Positions 9,325 through 20,704 of a stretch of DNA of 64,000 nt are shown here, piece by piece (position 1 is the stretch's first letter; every line of letters starts with the position of its first letter). Source of the stretch: Lactuca virosa (lineage: Eukaryota > Streptophyta > Magnoliopsida > Asterales > Asteraceae). The notes beneath the pieces were generated by a model. The model was not told the origin of the DNA, searched no databases, and was given only the letters and a program-made list of their open reading frames with translations. Location of the stretch: assembly GCA_928212115.1 (NCBI GenBank), contig CAKMRJ010005523.1, positions 146,708,249 through 146,772,248 on the forward strand. Direction: 5' to 3'. A program made the translations under genes and the position numbers.

Positions 9325-11193
9325 TGTAACACCTATTCCAAGTATTATTGGATCTATTTGATTTTAGGGTTTTGGACGTGGACTCGGCGAGTTACAGGAT
9401 CAACTCGTCGAGTAGAAGTATTAATTTCGGACGCAGGATTGGGACCTACTCGACGAGTAGGAAGGCCCCGACTCGGCGAGTAGGAGCTGTAAAGAGAAAC
9501 CCTAATTTTTAAGGGTTTGTGCCCTATATAAAGGAATTATGGCTCATTTGTGGCCTCCTTCAGCAACTTACTACCCATCAACTTACTACCCAAAGGAGAG
9601 CGTTTTCGGCCGTAAACCCTCTTTTGGTGAGAAAAAGAGCCGTTGTGAGCATCTGTTAGAGGATTGAGGAGATTGAAGGAGAAAGAAATAGGAGAGGAGC
9701 TGTAGATCCAGCATCTATATCACATTGACCATCAGTCTAAGGTAAAAAGTCGTGGCCTTTACCTATAATTGCTTAGATCTCCTTTATTGGAAGTGAATGA
9801 CCATTTTTGGGGAAAAATGGAGTCAATCTTGAATCTGGACTTATGGTTCCAGATCTGGACCTCCTTAGGTCCCCAATGGCATAAAGTTGCTCCCTTTATG
9901 CAATTAAGCCCCTTTCCATGTAGTGAAACGTTGTATGAAGACTAGTTTTGGTGTTATGGCCATGAGGGGCCTTGTATGCACGTAAAGCTTGCAACTTTAC
10001 ATGACATCTACATTAGGGAAAGCTAAATCTGAAGTTTGGGACGCTAGATCCCATTGGAAAAGGCTGAAAACGAGTGGGACTAAAGGAACTCACCGAGTCC
10101 TTTAATCAACTCGACGAGTCTGCCAAGGAGTTTACGGCCAAGGGGGTTTTTGGCTGGATGGGTTTTTGGTCAGGAGTTTGCGGTTGGAAGTTTGCGGCCG
10201 TGAACATTAGGGAACTCGACGAGTCACTCAAGTGACTCGGCCAGTTGACGAGTTAAGCAAGAACTCCACGAGTGGCTGGCTATACTCGACGAGTTGAGGT
10301 CAACATGGACTGTTGACCTTGACGGTGGACCTTGACTTTGTCCAGGGTTGACCTGAGGGTATTTATGGGTTTGTGTCAAGTTAATCACCTGATGATTATG
10401 GGCAGTTGAGAAGGACCAGCGTGTGGGATACGTCTGACTTCAACTTATCAGTTCAGCATGCCTGAGGTGAGTCTTCTCACCATACTAATGGATCTAAGGC
10501 ACCAAGGCCGGCCCATTTTATGATAGTTGGTATACTTGTTGTGTAGAGGTGTGTGGCTTGAGTATGTGGTAATATGCGGTAGAGATAGCCTTTATGGCTA
10601 ATGGTAGAGATAGTCTTTATGGCTAATGGTAGATATAGCCTTTGTGGCTAATGGTAGAGATAGCCTTTACGGCTAATGGTAGAGATAGCCTTTACGGCTA
10701 AGGGTAGAGATAGCCTTTGTGGCTAATGGTAGAGATAACTCGATAGCTAATTGATATGTAATACGTGGTAGAGGTAGCTTTTATAGCTAATGGATATGTG
10801 ATATGCGGTAGAGGTAGCCTTTGTAGCTAATTGTTCTGTATTATGTGGTAGAGGTAGCTTTTATAGCTAATTGATATGTGGTATGCGGTAGAGATTGTTT
10901 TTATAGCTATTATGATATGTGTTTTGTGGATTGTGTGTAGGGTATGCTCTGGGGGACTCACTAAGCTTTGTGCTTACGGTTTGCAGTTTTGGTTTCAGGT
11001 ATCAACGTTTAGGAAAAGAAGAGCTCGGATTGATCGCAACACACACACCTATGATTTCTGCAATGATCGATTTTGCGATGAACTCTGATAAATGTTTTAC
11101 TTAACAATGATTTGAAATGCTTGAAATAAATGGTATTAATGTTTTAGCTATATTAAAAAAGAAAATTTTACCCTTGATTTTTGGGTCGTTACA
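9325..11193 (+). repeat. Element A 3' LTR
   Basis: 1869 bp, TGTAAC...GTTACA, with the same internal order as the 5' LTR: TATA 9525-9532, GAG/GTGAGT site at 10467, minisatellite 10575-10905, and TTTCAG/G at 10998. It has extra minisatellite units and small insertions relative to the 5' copy. Confidence 0.93.
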
Positions 11194-11475
11194 CTCGCGC
11201 TGACATATATGTATGACATGCTGTATTTGGGGTTCTTACTAAGCTTTGTGCTTATGGGTTTCAGTTTATGTTTCAGGTACTTCCGGTTCAAAAGGGAAGG
11301 GCTCAGGATGATCGCATTGCTCACACCATGATTTTTCGCTTTATTAAATCTGATGTACTTTGAGGATGTTTATCGATACCCTCTGAATACTTTATGGTTT
11401 TGTCAAACAAGTTTAGTTTATGGTTTATTTAATATAAAAACAAAAAAAATTTGTTATGAGTTTTGGGGCGTTACA
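11194..11475 (+). mobile_element. Element B 5' LTR, 3' end
   Basis: This starts with the second CTCGC duplication and continues B's LTR. It contains TAAGC-TTTGT-GCTTA and a TTTCAGGT site near 11270-11280, and ends GCGTTACA at 11475, directly before a primer site. Confidence 0.85.
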
Positions 11476-12091
11476 AGTTGGTATCAGAGCCTTGGTTTGA
11501 GAGATTCGGGCATACTCTCGGGTGTGCCTGAAATCAAACTGAAGATTTGGTAGATTTTTTTTCATAAGAAGAAATGTTTTATAAAAGAGTTTTCTAATGA
11601 AAGAAAGGGATGTGGTGCATGCAATCGACCGAGCTCAAGTAAGTTTTCCTAAAATACTCATACATGTTCTTTTGATATGCTTTGAATTGTATGCTAGACT
11701 AGGGCTAAGGATCTGCTCAGGATTTGCATGATAGAGTGCTAGGAGAGATGCCTTTATATGCCTATTGTATGAGCTTGTAGACTTGCATGCTAGTACTGGA
11801 TCAGTTAGTGATAGGATGGCATGTTTAGGTTATTCTTTGATTCAGATTACTCAATGCTCGAATGATGCTTGCTTTGTGCTTTTAGGAGTTCCCATTAACA
11901 ACAGGTAACTAGTAAGCGAATACGCTAAGATACATATTACTGAGATTATATAATTTTAGAAGGTTAGGTTTAACCCTATTGCGTAGCTCTTGTTTGAGTC
12001 CAACTGTGGTTGTATGAGACCTTTCATTCAAAGAATTATCTGGTGTTGGTGATATGTAATTATGTTCGTAAGCTAGTTAGAGGGAGTTCCT
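11476..12091 (+). mobile_element. Element B primer site and 5' leader, first part
   Basis: TGGTATCAGAGCC lies at about 11479-11491. It is followed by the leader text shared with A, D, F and G (a GAGATTCGG... stretch, then a run of A-rich sequence). No gene is seen. The leader is broken at 12091 by solo LTR H and resumes at 14153. Confidence 0.8.
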
Positions 12092-14152
12092 TGTAACGAC
12101 CCAAATTTCTAAATAAAATTTTCATTTTTAAATAGCCAAAACATCCCCATAAAACATGAAATCTCAATAACATATGTTTTCAAAACCCATAACAACAAAC
12201 GTTATTTTCAAAATATCAAAGTGTCCCCAAATGAAATGTCGGAGAGAGTGCATGCCGTGCCATCATGCCGGGCCCTTGCCCTTAGGCTCTGAAGTACCTG
12301 AAACAATCAACAAACTGTAAGCTAATGCTTAGTGAGTTCCCCAGAGCATACCCCACACAAGCCACATAATCACATAATCCATACTAGCTATATCAGCTAC
12401 ATAAATCACATAAGCCATGCATACAAACATATTGGGATGTCGTGGAAACCCTCCAAGGTCTTACTCCAGAATGTCATGGGCTCCCCCCCAGGGTCTTGTA
12501 CCTACATGTGAGGGGCTCCCCCATGGTCTTTACCTGGAATGCCACGGGCTCCCCCCATGGTCTGATATCCAACTGTCATGGGCTCCCCCCGGGGTCTTCC
12601 ATGTAAATGAAACAAAGTCAACAAGCATACCACATATCACAGAACATAACTATCCAACTACATAACACATATATATAAACATATTAGGATGTCATGGACT
12701 CCTTCCAGGGTCTTACTCCAGGATTTCGTGGGCTCCTCCTAGGGTCTTACTCCAATGTGCCATGGGCTCTCCCCACATGGGCTTGACTACCTGCCATGGG
12801 CTCCCCCCATGGTCTTTACCTAGTATGCCATAGGCTCCCCCATGGTCTATTAACCACTCCCACGGGCTCTCTCCGGGGTCTTCACATATATAGTCAATAA
12901 CATACGAGCACATCCACATATACATGCATATCAGACATATCGGTAGTGAATCTGCAATAACACTACAACTAACTGAATGGGCCGGCCTTGGTGCCTTAGA
13001 CCCATTGGTATGGTGAGGAGACTCACCTCTCAAGAAATGTTGAACTAATAAGATGTATTTCAACTCGCAGCTCCAACTCAGCTGCCTACATCCAACATGT
13101 GACTAACTTGTCAAAATCCTGAAATACCAAAATATCCTCAAGGTCAAACTTGGTCAACCATGGTCAAAGTTAAAGTCAACCATCAAGGTAAAAAGTCCAT
13201 GTTGACCCCAGCTCGTCGAGTGCATCTAGCAACTCGTCGAGTTCCTTCAGTGTTCAGAAAACCGAGGAAAAACCCTAACCAACTCACCGAGTCATCTTAT
13301 CAACTCGCCAAGTTCAGTCTGTATACAGAAAACGGGAAAACCCGATCCAACTCATCGAGTTGCCAGAGAAACTCGTCGAGTTTTCCCCTGTCTTAACATA
13401 TTCAGCCCATCCAGTTGAATCTAATGCCCCAAAGTACAGATCCATTCCTCTAGGGTTAAGATACCACGTAAAGTTGCCAACTTTACGTGCATGCAAGGCT
13501 TCAAGAGCCTAAAATGCTAAAACCAAGCTTGACAATAGGTTTAGGGCATGGAGAAGGGCCAAAGATTGATAAAGTCGATAACTTTATAACTATGGGGGGT
13601 CTAGAGGAGTCCAGATCTGAAGTTACAACTTCAACTCATGTCCAACTTCCAAAAATGGGTCCAAAGGGGGTTAAAAGGAACCCTAAACTCTTGAATGGGT
13701 AGATCTAGCAAGAGAATGATCAAGGTAACAACATTTTACCTTCAAATGGTTGCTACAACTGAGTAGATGTTGGATCTATAAGCTCCTTCTTGTTCCAAGC
13801 CCTTTAATCTCCGAGTTCTTCAAGAAGTGCACCAAACACACACACTTTAGCCTTACACACACTCAATATGGAAGGTTAGCTCGATTAGGGTTTGCTTCTG
13901 GACTGTAAAGACGATGAGAGAGGCCACAAATAAGCCATAAGTTCTTTATATAGGGTATAAAACCCTGAAAATTAGGGTTTTCCTTTCCAGCGTCAACTTG
14001 TCGAGTTGGGGCCTTCCAACTCGTCGTGTAGATCCTAAGTCCCGCGTCCATTCTGATCCCTACACGACGAGTTGGAGCTCCCCAACTCCTCGAGTTCCAG
14101 TCTAAAACCTTAAAATTTTGAGAAATAAATGATACCTGAAACAAACGTTACA
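12092..14152 (-). mobile_element. Solo LTR H (Gypsy, reverse orientation)
   Basis: 2061 bp with TGTAACGACC...CGTTACA ends, flanked by a perfect TTCCT duplication (12087-12091 and 14153-14157). No interior or second LTR is present, so it is a solo LTR from intra-element recombination. Read on the minus strand it has TATATAAA (13945-13952), a GAG/GTGAGT site (13021-13029), the conserved box (12978-13004), an imperfect minisatellite (12425-12885), hairpin TAAGC-ATTA-GCTTA (12318-12331) and TTTCAG/G ending at 12298. It interrupts B's leader. Confidence 0.93.
12425..12885 (-). repeat. Imperfect ~35-40-bp minisatellite in solo LTR H
   Basis: About eleven variable units built on GGGCTCCCCCC-(AT)GGTCTT. 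Most can fold as a CCATGG/CCATGG-type hairpin. The array occupies the position held by unrelated minisatellites in other LTR families here. Confidence 0.75.
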
Positions 14153-14465
14153 TTCCTTCTGCAGCTTATGGCGGAGAGCGGTGTGGTTGTAGCCTTAGGA
14201 AAACATAGGAGGTGATTCAGTGCCGAGAGCTTTGCTTTGCTAGAGGTCGTTTGGATTGATAGGGAAGTAACCTGGGGGACTCAGGGAGATCCTTGAGGAA
14301 AGTACGGATAGATGTGGAGGGTAGTATGGGCTCGTACTACTGGAAGCAGATGATATGTACTCGAGTCAAGGAAGTCAAGATGATCCTAGGAAGATTGTAG
14401 AATGTGGGATTCTTCGATTATATATATATATATATATATAATGGTTTGAATGGTTTATTTTCAGT
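14153..14465 (+). mobile_element. Element B leader, second part
   Basis: This resumes after the TTCCT duplication. It contains the near-palindrome GTAGTATGGGCTCGTACTAC at about 14321-14340, where the central GGGCCC has one substitution, and a short (AT) run at 14420-14440. It ends at the gag start region, 14466. Confidence 0.8.
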
Positions 14466-15594
14466 ATGATGGTCACTCGAGGAGGTTCTGGTAGTGGTTC
14501 AGGTGTCAGTGATGATTCTGGTGTCGGCGGTTGTTCGGGTTCTGGATTTGGAGCCAGACACATGGATGATCAGATGCGGGAGTTCATTTCATCATAGATT
14601 ACCCGAAGTATTCTGGAGCAAACCCCTGTGATATTCGGTACAATCAAGGAGGGTATCATGAAGATTCTGGATGAGCGCTTGGACGCTTTTCGTTCTGAGA
14701 TGGTGGCGATGGTTGGAGCTCGTTCTTTGACTTTCCGAGAGTTTTGTGCATATGGGGCTCCGATATTCTTTGGAAAGAAGGACCATATTGTAAGTAGATG
14801 ATGGTTAGCAGACTTTACGAATGCCTTCCATACTAGTTGCTGCCCTGAGGGGGGGAAAGGTCAGACTTGCATCTTGTCTTCTGAAAGACAAAGCTCGACA
14901 CTGGTGGGAGGAGGTTAGTCACGCCTTGGGAGGCAATGCAGGTGAGTCGATGAATTGGGAGGATTTCGTGACGAGGTTTTGCGTTGAGTTTGCATCGATG
15001 ATAGAGGTCTAGCAGTTGGCTAGGGAGTTTCGGGACCTTCTCCAGACTATTGAGACGGTGGAGGAGATCACCGTTATGTTTCGTGAGAGGGCGTTGTTGG
15101 TTTCATAGTATGTGGTTGACGAGGAGATGAAGAAGGCGAGATATCACAGTATGTTAAGGAGCGATATCAGACAGTTTGTGAGCATATCCAGTTGTAGGAC
15201 ACTGGAGGATATGGTGGCGAGAGCAATGAAGAGGGAGACTGATCTGGAGATGGAGAGGAAGAGGAAGTTGGACCAGGTTCAGAGTTCAGAGGGCTCAGGA
15301 AAGAGGCCCAAGGTATTTGATTCAAGATCGAAGGACCAGTTAGGCCGAGGCTACTGTGGAAAGTGCGACAAGGCGCACGATGGAGCTTGCAGGGTGGGTG
15401 GTTCGGGCTGCTACAAGTGCGGCAAGACGGGGCACTTTAGTCAGGATTATACTGCCACCACCCAGGGATCGAGTATTATTTTCTTTCATTGCAATCAAAG
15501 GGGCCACAAAAAGTCCGATTATCCGAGTCTAGCAGCAGCAGGACCAGTTGTCACACCCACTCCGACGACCTTGAGGATCACTGATGCCCGTTAG
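14466..15594 (+). pseudogene. gag pseudogene, element B
   Basis: Two adjacent ATGs (14466, 14469) open a Gly/Ser-rich N-terminus similar to D's gag. In-frame stops (near 14596 and 14800) and a frameshift (near 14830) break it. A second frame then carries the capsid-like part (WWEEV near 14910; a stop near 15010; ORF 15112-15594). A CGKCDKAHDGAC stretch precedes a CCHC-type knuckle, CYKCGKTGHFSQDY (from about 15410), with the last Cys changed to Tyr. A second knuckle has also lost cysteines. Gag packages the RNA in intact relatives. This copy is non-functional. Confidence 0.85.
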
Positions 15595-15597
15595 GGC

Positions 15598-16404
15598 AAG
15601 ACGAAGGTACTTGTTATGTGGAGCAGGGCATTTCAGCTGACAGTTGAGGAGGCTCGTGCAACACCAGATGTGGTGACGGGTATGTATCTTCTCCTTATCA
15701 CTTTATTTATGTTGATTTTCCTGCTTATATCTGTGTTTTGTTTTGAGGTTCGTTCCTTGTGAACGGTATCTCTGCTTTGGTTTTGTTTGGTAGGGGGCTG
15801 CCCGATCCTTTGTATCTATCGCGCTTAGCAAGAGGTTTGTCGATGCTTCTTGGGAGTTGGAGTATCCATTAGAGGTTGAGATTGCTTATGATCGTCATGT
15901 GTGAGTATCGAGGGTTCATCGGGGTTGTATATTGGAGTTGCTTAGTGAGCGGTAACCGATTAATTTGGTTCCCATTCCTCTACGTGAGAGCAAGGTTACT
16001 ATGGGGATGGATTGATTGACCCCCAATGGGGCAATAATTGATTGCGGACATCAGTTGGTATGTACTCGGACCCCAAGTAGGGGAGAGTTGGTGATTCGGG
16101 GGAAGGGTGTTCAGCGTGGGTCGGCTCTCTGTTCAGCAGCTAGGACCACACGCTATCTTCATCAGGGTTGCTCTAGATTTGTGATGTATGTGATGGATAC
16201 CTGGAAGAAGGGTAAGACGAATGTGGGTGATGTACCAATTTTTCGGGAATACCCAAACGTTTTCGGGAGGATTTGCGCGGGGTGCCTCTAGAGAGGCAGG
16301 TGGAGTTTCAGATTGACTTGGTTCTAGGTGCGGCTCTGATAGCTAAAGCACCTTATCGGTTAGCACCCCTAGAGATGTAGGAGTTTTCTTCACAGCTGCA
16401 AGAG
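15598..16404 (+). pseudogene. Protease and pol-linker pseudogene, element B
   Basis: This follows gag within a few bases. The frame approaches the protease motif, is interrupted by a 68-bp GT-AG segment (15680-15747), and continues with the sequence around the protease active site, where the DSG-type motif is degraded. Further on (16016-16300) a linker frame common to this clade is readable (GELVI, FREYPNVF). Multiple stops and shifts are present. The aspartic protease normally matures the polyprotein. Confidence 0.75.
15680..15747 (+). other. Candidate 68-bp spliceosomal intron in protease region, element B
   Basis: GTATGT at the 5' end, a T-rich body, and TTTTGAG at the 3' end. Its length is not a multiple of three. 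Removing it restores the reading frame between the conserved residues before and after it, splitting a glycine codon in phase 1. Copy C has a comparable 65-bp segment at the same codon (25000-25064). Copy D has no insertion there (near 32105). Confidence 0.7.
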
Positions 16405-17247
16405 ATGTTGGATAAGGGATTCATTCGGCCAAGTAGTTTACCATGGGGAGCATCGATCTTGTTTCTAAGGAAGAAGGATGGGTCGCATAGGATGTGTGTA
16501 GACTACCAAGATTTGAATAAGCTATCAATGAAGAACCAGTATCCACTCCCGAGGATTGATGATTTATTTGACCAGCTGCAGGATGCATCTTGGTTTTCCA
16601 ATATGGATCTGCGTTTATGTTATCACCAGATGAGGGTCGGAAAGGAGGATATGCAGAAGACGACCTTCCGAACTCGTTATGGTCATTACAAGTTTGTGGT
16701 GATGCCTTTCGGGCTCACCAATGCTTCAGCCGCATTCATGGATCTCATGAATCATGTATGCAAGCTGATGCTAGATCGGTCTGTGATTGTGTTTATTAAT
16801 GACATCCTGGTCTATTCTGAGACCCAGGAGCAACATGAGGAGCATATAAGGGAGGTATTGGAGACTCTGAGGAGGGAGAGGTTGTATGTGAAGTTCTACA
16901 AGTGTGAGTTCTGGTTACGCGAGATGCAGTTTTTGGGGCACCTTGTCAACTACAACGGTATTCTGGTCAATCTGGCCAAGGTTGAAGCTGTAATAAGGTG
17001 GGAAGTTTCGAGGTCTCCATCTGAGATTCGGAGTTTCCTTGGATTGGCATGTTGGTATCGGATATTCTTTCAGGATTTCTCCAAGATATTGGTTCTTTTG
17101 ACCCGCTTGACGAAGAAGACCGTCACTTTTTGTTGGGGGCCTGAGCAACACGCAACTTTTGAGACTCTGAGGCGGAGATTGTGTGAGGCCCCGATTCTGA
17201 CCGTGCCTGAGGGTGTTAAGGAATTTGTGGTATACTGTGATGCGTAG
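16405..17247 (+). pseudogene. Reverse transcriptase fragment, element B
   Basis: A 280-codon open frame covers most of the RT palm and fingers and the start of RNase H. Visible signatures are KGFIRPSS at the N-terminus, YPLPRIDDLFDQL, MDLRLCYHQ (first catalytic Asp kept) and VMPFGLTNA. The usual FIDD active site reads FIND (from about 16791), so one catalytic Asp is lost. It ends in VVYCDA followed by TAG. The 5' end is set by the first ATG after upstream stops, not by a real start. RT copies the RNA genome in intact elements. Confidence 0.9.
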
Positions 17248-18166
17248 ATCATTAGTTTGGGTGCAGTGCTGATGCAACGGGGTCATGTGATCGGCTACGC
17301 TTCGAGGCAACTGAAGCCTCATGAGGCGAATTATCCTACGCATGATCTAGATTTGGGGATTGTGGTTTTCATACTCATGATTTGGTGACATTACCTCTAT
17401 AGGGTTCGTTGTACTATCTACACGAATCACAAGAGTCTAAGGTATTTGATGGATCAGCTGAATCTGAACATGAGGCAACGCAGATGGTTGGATGTGGTGA
17501 AGGATTATGATTTGCGAAATCCTTTATCACCCGGGGGAAGGCCAACGTGGTGGTTGATGCTCTCAGCCACAAGGCGGCTACTGCCCTAATCAGGGATGTG
17601 TGTTTGAGTATGACCGTGATTACCCCATTCGTAGAGTATATTCAAGAGGCTCAGGTTGAGGCTATGAAGGAAGAGCACCAGAAGAGTGAGCGCATAGTGG
17701 GTCAGGTGGCTTCCTTTGATTATGATAACCGGTGATTATTGACCCTTCATCAGAGGGTGTGGGTTCCATATTAGGGTGGTGTGTGTCAGGATTTGATGGA
17801 GGAGGCACATAAGTCTAGATTCTCTATTCATCCCAGAGCATCAAAGATGTATAGAGATCTCCAGCTTGACTATTGGTGGCCATGTATGAAGTAAGACATG
17901 GCCTGGTATGTGGAGAGGTGCTTGACTTGCAGGACAGTCAAGTCCGAGCATCAGCGACCTCATGGCAAAATAGAGATGTTAGAAGTTCCTTTTTGGAAAT
18001 GGGAAGAGATTACGATGGATTTTATTAGAAAATTGCCTTGGACGACGCGCAGAGTGTATTCGATATGGGTCATCGTGGATCGATTGACCAAGAGCGTGCA
18101 TTTCATTCCGATCCAGGAGAGTGTATCGGTGGAGAAGATGGTGGATATCTATATTTGGGAGGTGGT
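17248..18166 (+). pseudogene. RNase H and integrase pseudogene, element B (truncated)
   Basis: After the TAG at 17245-17247 the frame resumes with RNase H text (LKPHEANYPTHDLDLG; HKSLRYLMDQ). A shift near 17510 leads to ALSHK and then the integrase zinc domain (EEAHKSRFSIHP ... CLTCRTVK), with stops near 17735 and 17892. The catalytic core begins (ITMDFIRKLP, WVIVDRLTKS) and breaks at 18166, right after a stretch aligned with D's IYIREVV. The rest of integrase, the chromodomain and the 3' LTR are absent from the window. Confidence 0.85.
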
Positions 18167-18856
18167 ATCTTACTTCCAGATAGTATCTTACTTCCAAATA
18201 TGTAAATTAAATGGGATACCAGATAGTATCTTACTTCCAAATATGTAAACTGGCAAACGAATCAAACAACTCAAACTACAACCATAATTAATGGGTCTGA
18301 AAAAAAGAAATTTCTTATTAAGCGTTTGTGAGAAAAAAAAAACATTCTAGCCTCGTAGTACATGTTTCCCTATTTCCGAAAATATAAAGAACGTCCAAAA
18401 CGGAGTTCGAATGCAAAAGATACGACCGTTTTAAGAATCCAAAACCAGTATAATACTGATTTTCTTAAAACTGCTAAAACTGTTTCTATCCGTTGAAGGA
18501 CTTGCGCACCTCAGATGGAAATTTCGAGAACATTTTTTGGACTCAGGTAATATTCTATTATTTAGTTTCATACTTGAAATATTTTTAGTAAAAATATTTT
18601 AAAATTTAAAAAAAAATCATACGTTTTGAACCAGTTTCGTGGAAATCATGGAACCACACCGAAATGAGCATGAAACCTCAATTTATTAATTTAACATTTT
18701 TTATTGGGAATTCATTCCGAATATGAATTAGAAGTCCAATCCGGTTAATGTGAATTTTAAGGATGGAAATAACCCTATATTTCTAAATTCGTATTCAACT
18801 ATATACATTTGTGCATGGAACATAAGTTAAGAACAATTATAAGAATTTGCTATAGT

Positions 18857-18860
<4 letters not shown>

Positions 18861-18926
<66 letters not shown>
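18861..18926. repeat. (AT)n microsatellite
   Basis: 33 uninterrupted AT units. Confidence 0.97.
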
Positions 18927-18929
<3 letters not shown>

Positions 18930-19005
18930 GTTTGTATATGTATAAAAGACGACTTTAAAGATCAAGACTTAATAAACTAGTAATATTGACACATATGGAT
19001 TTCAA

Positions 19006-19008
<3 letters not shown>

Positions 19009-19080
<72 letters not shown>
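19009..19080. repeat. (AT)n microsatellite
   Basis: 36 uninterrupted AT units, 82 bp after the previous tract. Confidence 0.97.
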
Positions 19081-19084
<4 letters not shown>

Positions 19085-20704
19085 CTCATAACATATGCAT
19101 ATATACATTATATGCATAAAGGAATTGTTTCCTAAACTCTTCAACAAATATGCATATGTATTGTGTAGTTTTGATGATTTAAAGGTTTAAATAAATAAAT
19201 ATGCATCTTATATATTTTTATATTTAAATTTCATGAAATGATTAAACACAAATACTATAACTTGCTAAATGATCAACTTATATATAGCTTATAAAGATAT
19301 AATACATCCATGCATAGTTGAGCAAAAATATGATTACATATATGGTACCATCCAAGATCATTCTTAGATCACAAAGTACAAGCAATCAATAGTTAATTTA
19401 CAGCCAAAATTCCTCACCATCACGTTTTCCTTCCCTCTCATAAAAGCTAAACCACCTAAACACCCCCTTGAAGATCGCCAATCTGTTTTTGCCTCTCCCC
19501 CTATCAAACATCAAAACCAAACACCATTTCCTTCAATTGATTTCTGTCAAAAAAAAAAAAAAAAAAAAAAGAACAGGGGAGCTGCTGAAGCAGCCCCATC
19601 CACGCACCTGTCACCACCGATCGTAAATAGCCCCATCGCACCACCCTTCTCCGCTTGTACTGTCGTCGGATGCCTCACCGGAGATTCTTTCGTCGTTTGA
19701 TTGCTCCATTGGAGCAGCTAACCTCGCATCTCATCGCTGCACCCACTGACACCGATGAAACCCTCTTCTGGCCTCACCCTCGTACCTTCTCTTTTCTCCT
19801 ATCGAGCAGCGGCCATCGAAGCCTCGGTCGTGCCGTTTTTGCTGCTCGCATCGCTCCAGGCAGACCGATTCCCTTTCCCCCTTCGCACATCACCATCGGA
19901 GCAGGAAGAAAGCGTCGCTGCTTTTTCCCATCTTCGTTCTTCGGCCTCGTCGACCCCCGGAGACGACCTCCTTCTAGAAATCGATCAACCAAATGCGATC
20001 CTTCGTACTCCCTTTTCCCTCTCTGCGTTCGTCCGCCTTCGTTCCTTGCCATCGTTGTATCCCGTTCATTTGACCGAGCAATAAGTGAGGACGGGGGCAT
20101 ATGAGCCCTAATTTCATTAAGTTTGGACCACTTAAACACAATCAGCCCCTCAACGAGACTCCTTTATATAAAAGTCCAAAATCATTTTGATTTTTCAAAA
20201 TAAACATATTAAACCCCTCTGGTGAACCCTTTTATTCAAAACGAGTTATTTCCCCAAAACTTTGGTGTATTTTAAACAAAACAGCCCCTCCCATGGAGAT
20301 TTCTTAACAAAATTAGTCTAATCCTCAAACATTAGTTCATTTTAAGCCATTTCAGTCTCCCCCTTTTATTTATTTTAACCAAATCAGTCCTATTTTGGTT
20401 TGTTAAATTACCCAACAACCCCCAATAGTTTAAATTCGTTACGAAACTGTCCTGGAAATATTTTAAGTTCATGAAACATGACTTTGCAGTTTCTCACGTC
20501 AAGCTCCCTAAATATAAAAGCGAGTACATTACACTTTTACATACATACCAAGCATACTTGGCTTTTATAAACTTTATACAATAAAATTCATTTTTCCTAG
20601 TCACTTAACCACAATTAAGTTAGGGATGAGATCTATTCACATACTTTTTAGTTAAAGGATTTTTAGTGAGACAATATTCATTAGTTGAGTCTAAACACTT
20701 AGCA

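Larger units (their letters stand above)
2995..11193 (+). mobile_element. Complete Ty3/Gypsy element A, non-autonomous (degenerate interior)
   Basis: Two long LTRs (2995-4782 and 9325-11193) start TGTAACACC and end CGTTACA. The element is flanked by a perfect 5-bp duplication, CTCGC, at 2990-2994 and 11194-11198. A Met-initiator-type primer site follows the left LTR and a purine tract (9311-9324) precedes the right one. The 4.5-kb interior has no open gag or pol. Only a decayed zinc-knuckle trace near 6789 and the C-terminal end of pol (8845-9307) are readable. The LTRs differ by many substitutions and an 81-bp length difference, so the insertion is not recent. Confidence 0.93.
18167..20704. 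other. Non-coding AT-rich region, probable LTR sequence of unknown family
   Basis: This opens with three copies of a TATCTTACTTCC motif (18167-18242). It then runs through AT-rich sequence with two AT microsatellites, a 22-nt A run (about 19549-19570), and a GC-rich block (19560-20100) with overlapping frames of up to 149 codons that resemble no protein I know. The text from 20100 (repeated AATCAGCCCCT-like sentences) is of the type found in long plant LTRs. It may form one plus-strand LTR with 23198-23902, split by S1. Its left boundary is not resolved. Confidence 0.45.

Noticed and set aside
19655..20139. Possible host gene (149-codon frame and overlaps)
   Set aside because: Frames overlap on both strands, have no recognisable domain and are S/R/P-rich as expected of GC-rich non-coding DNA.
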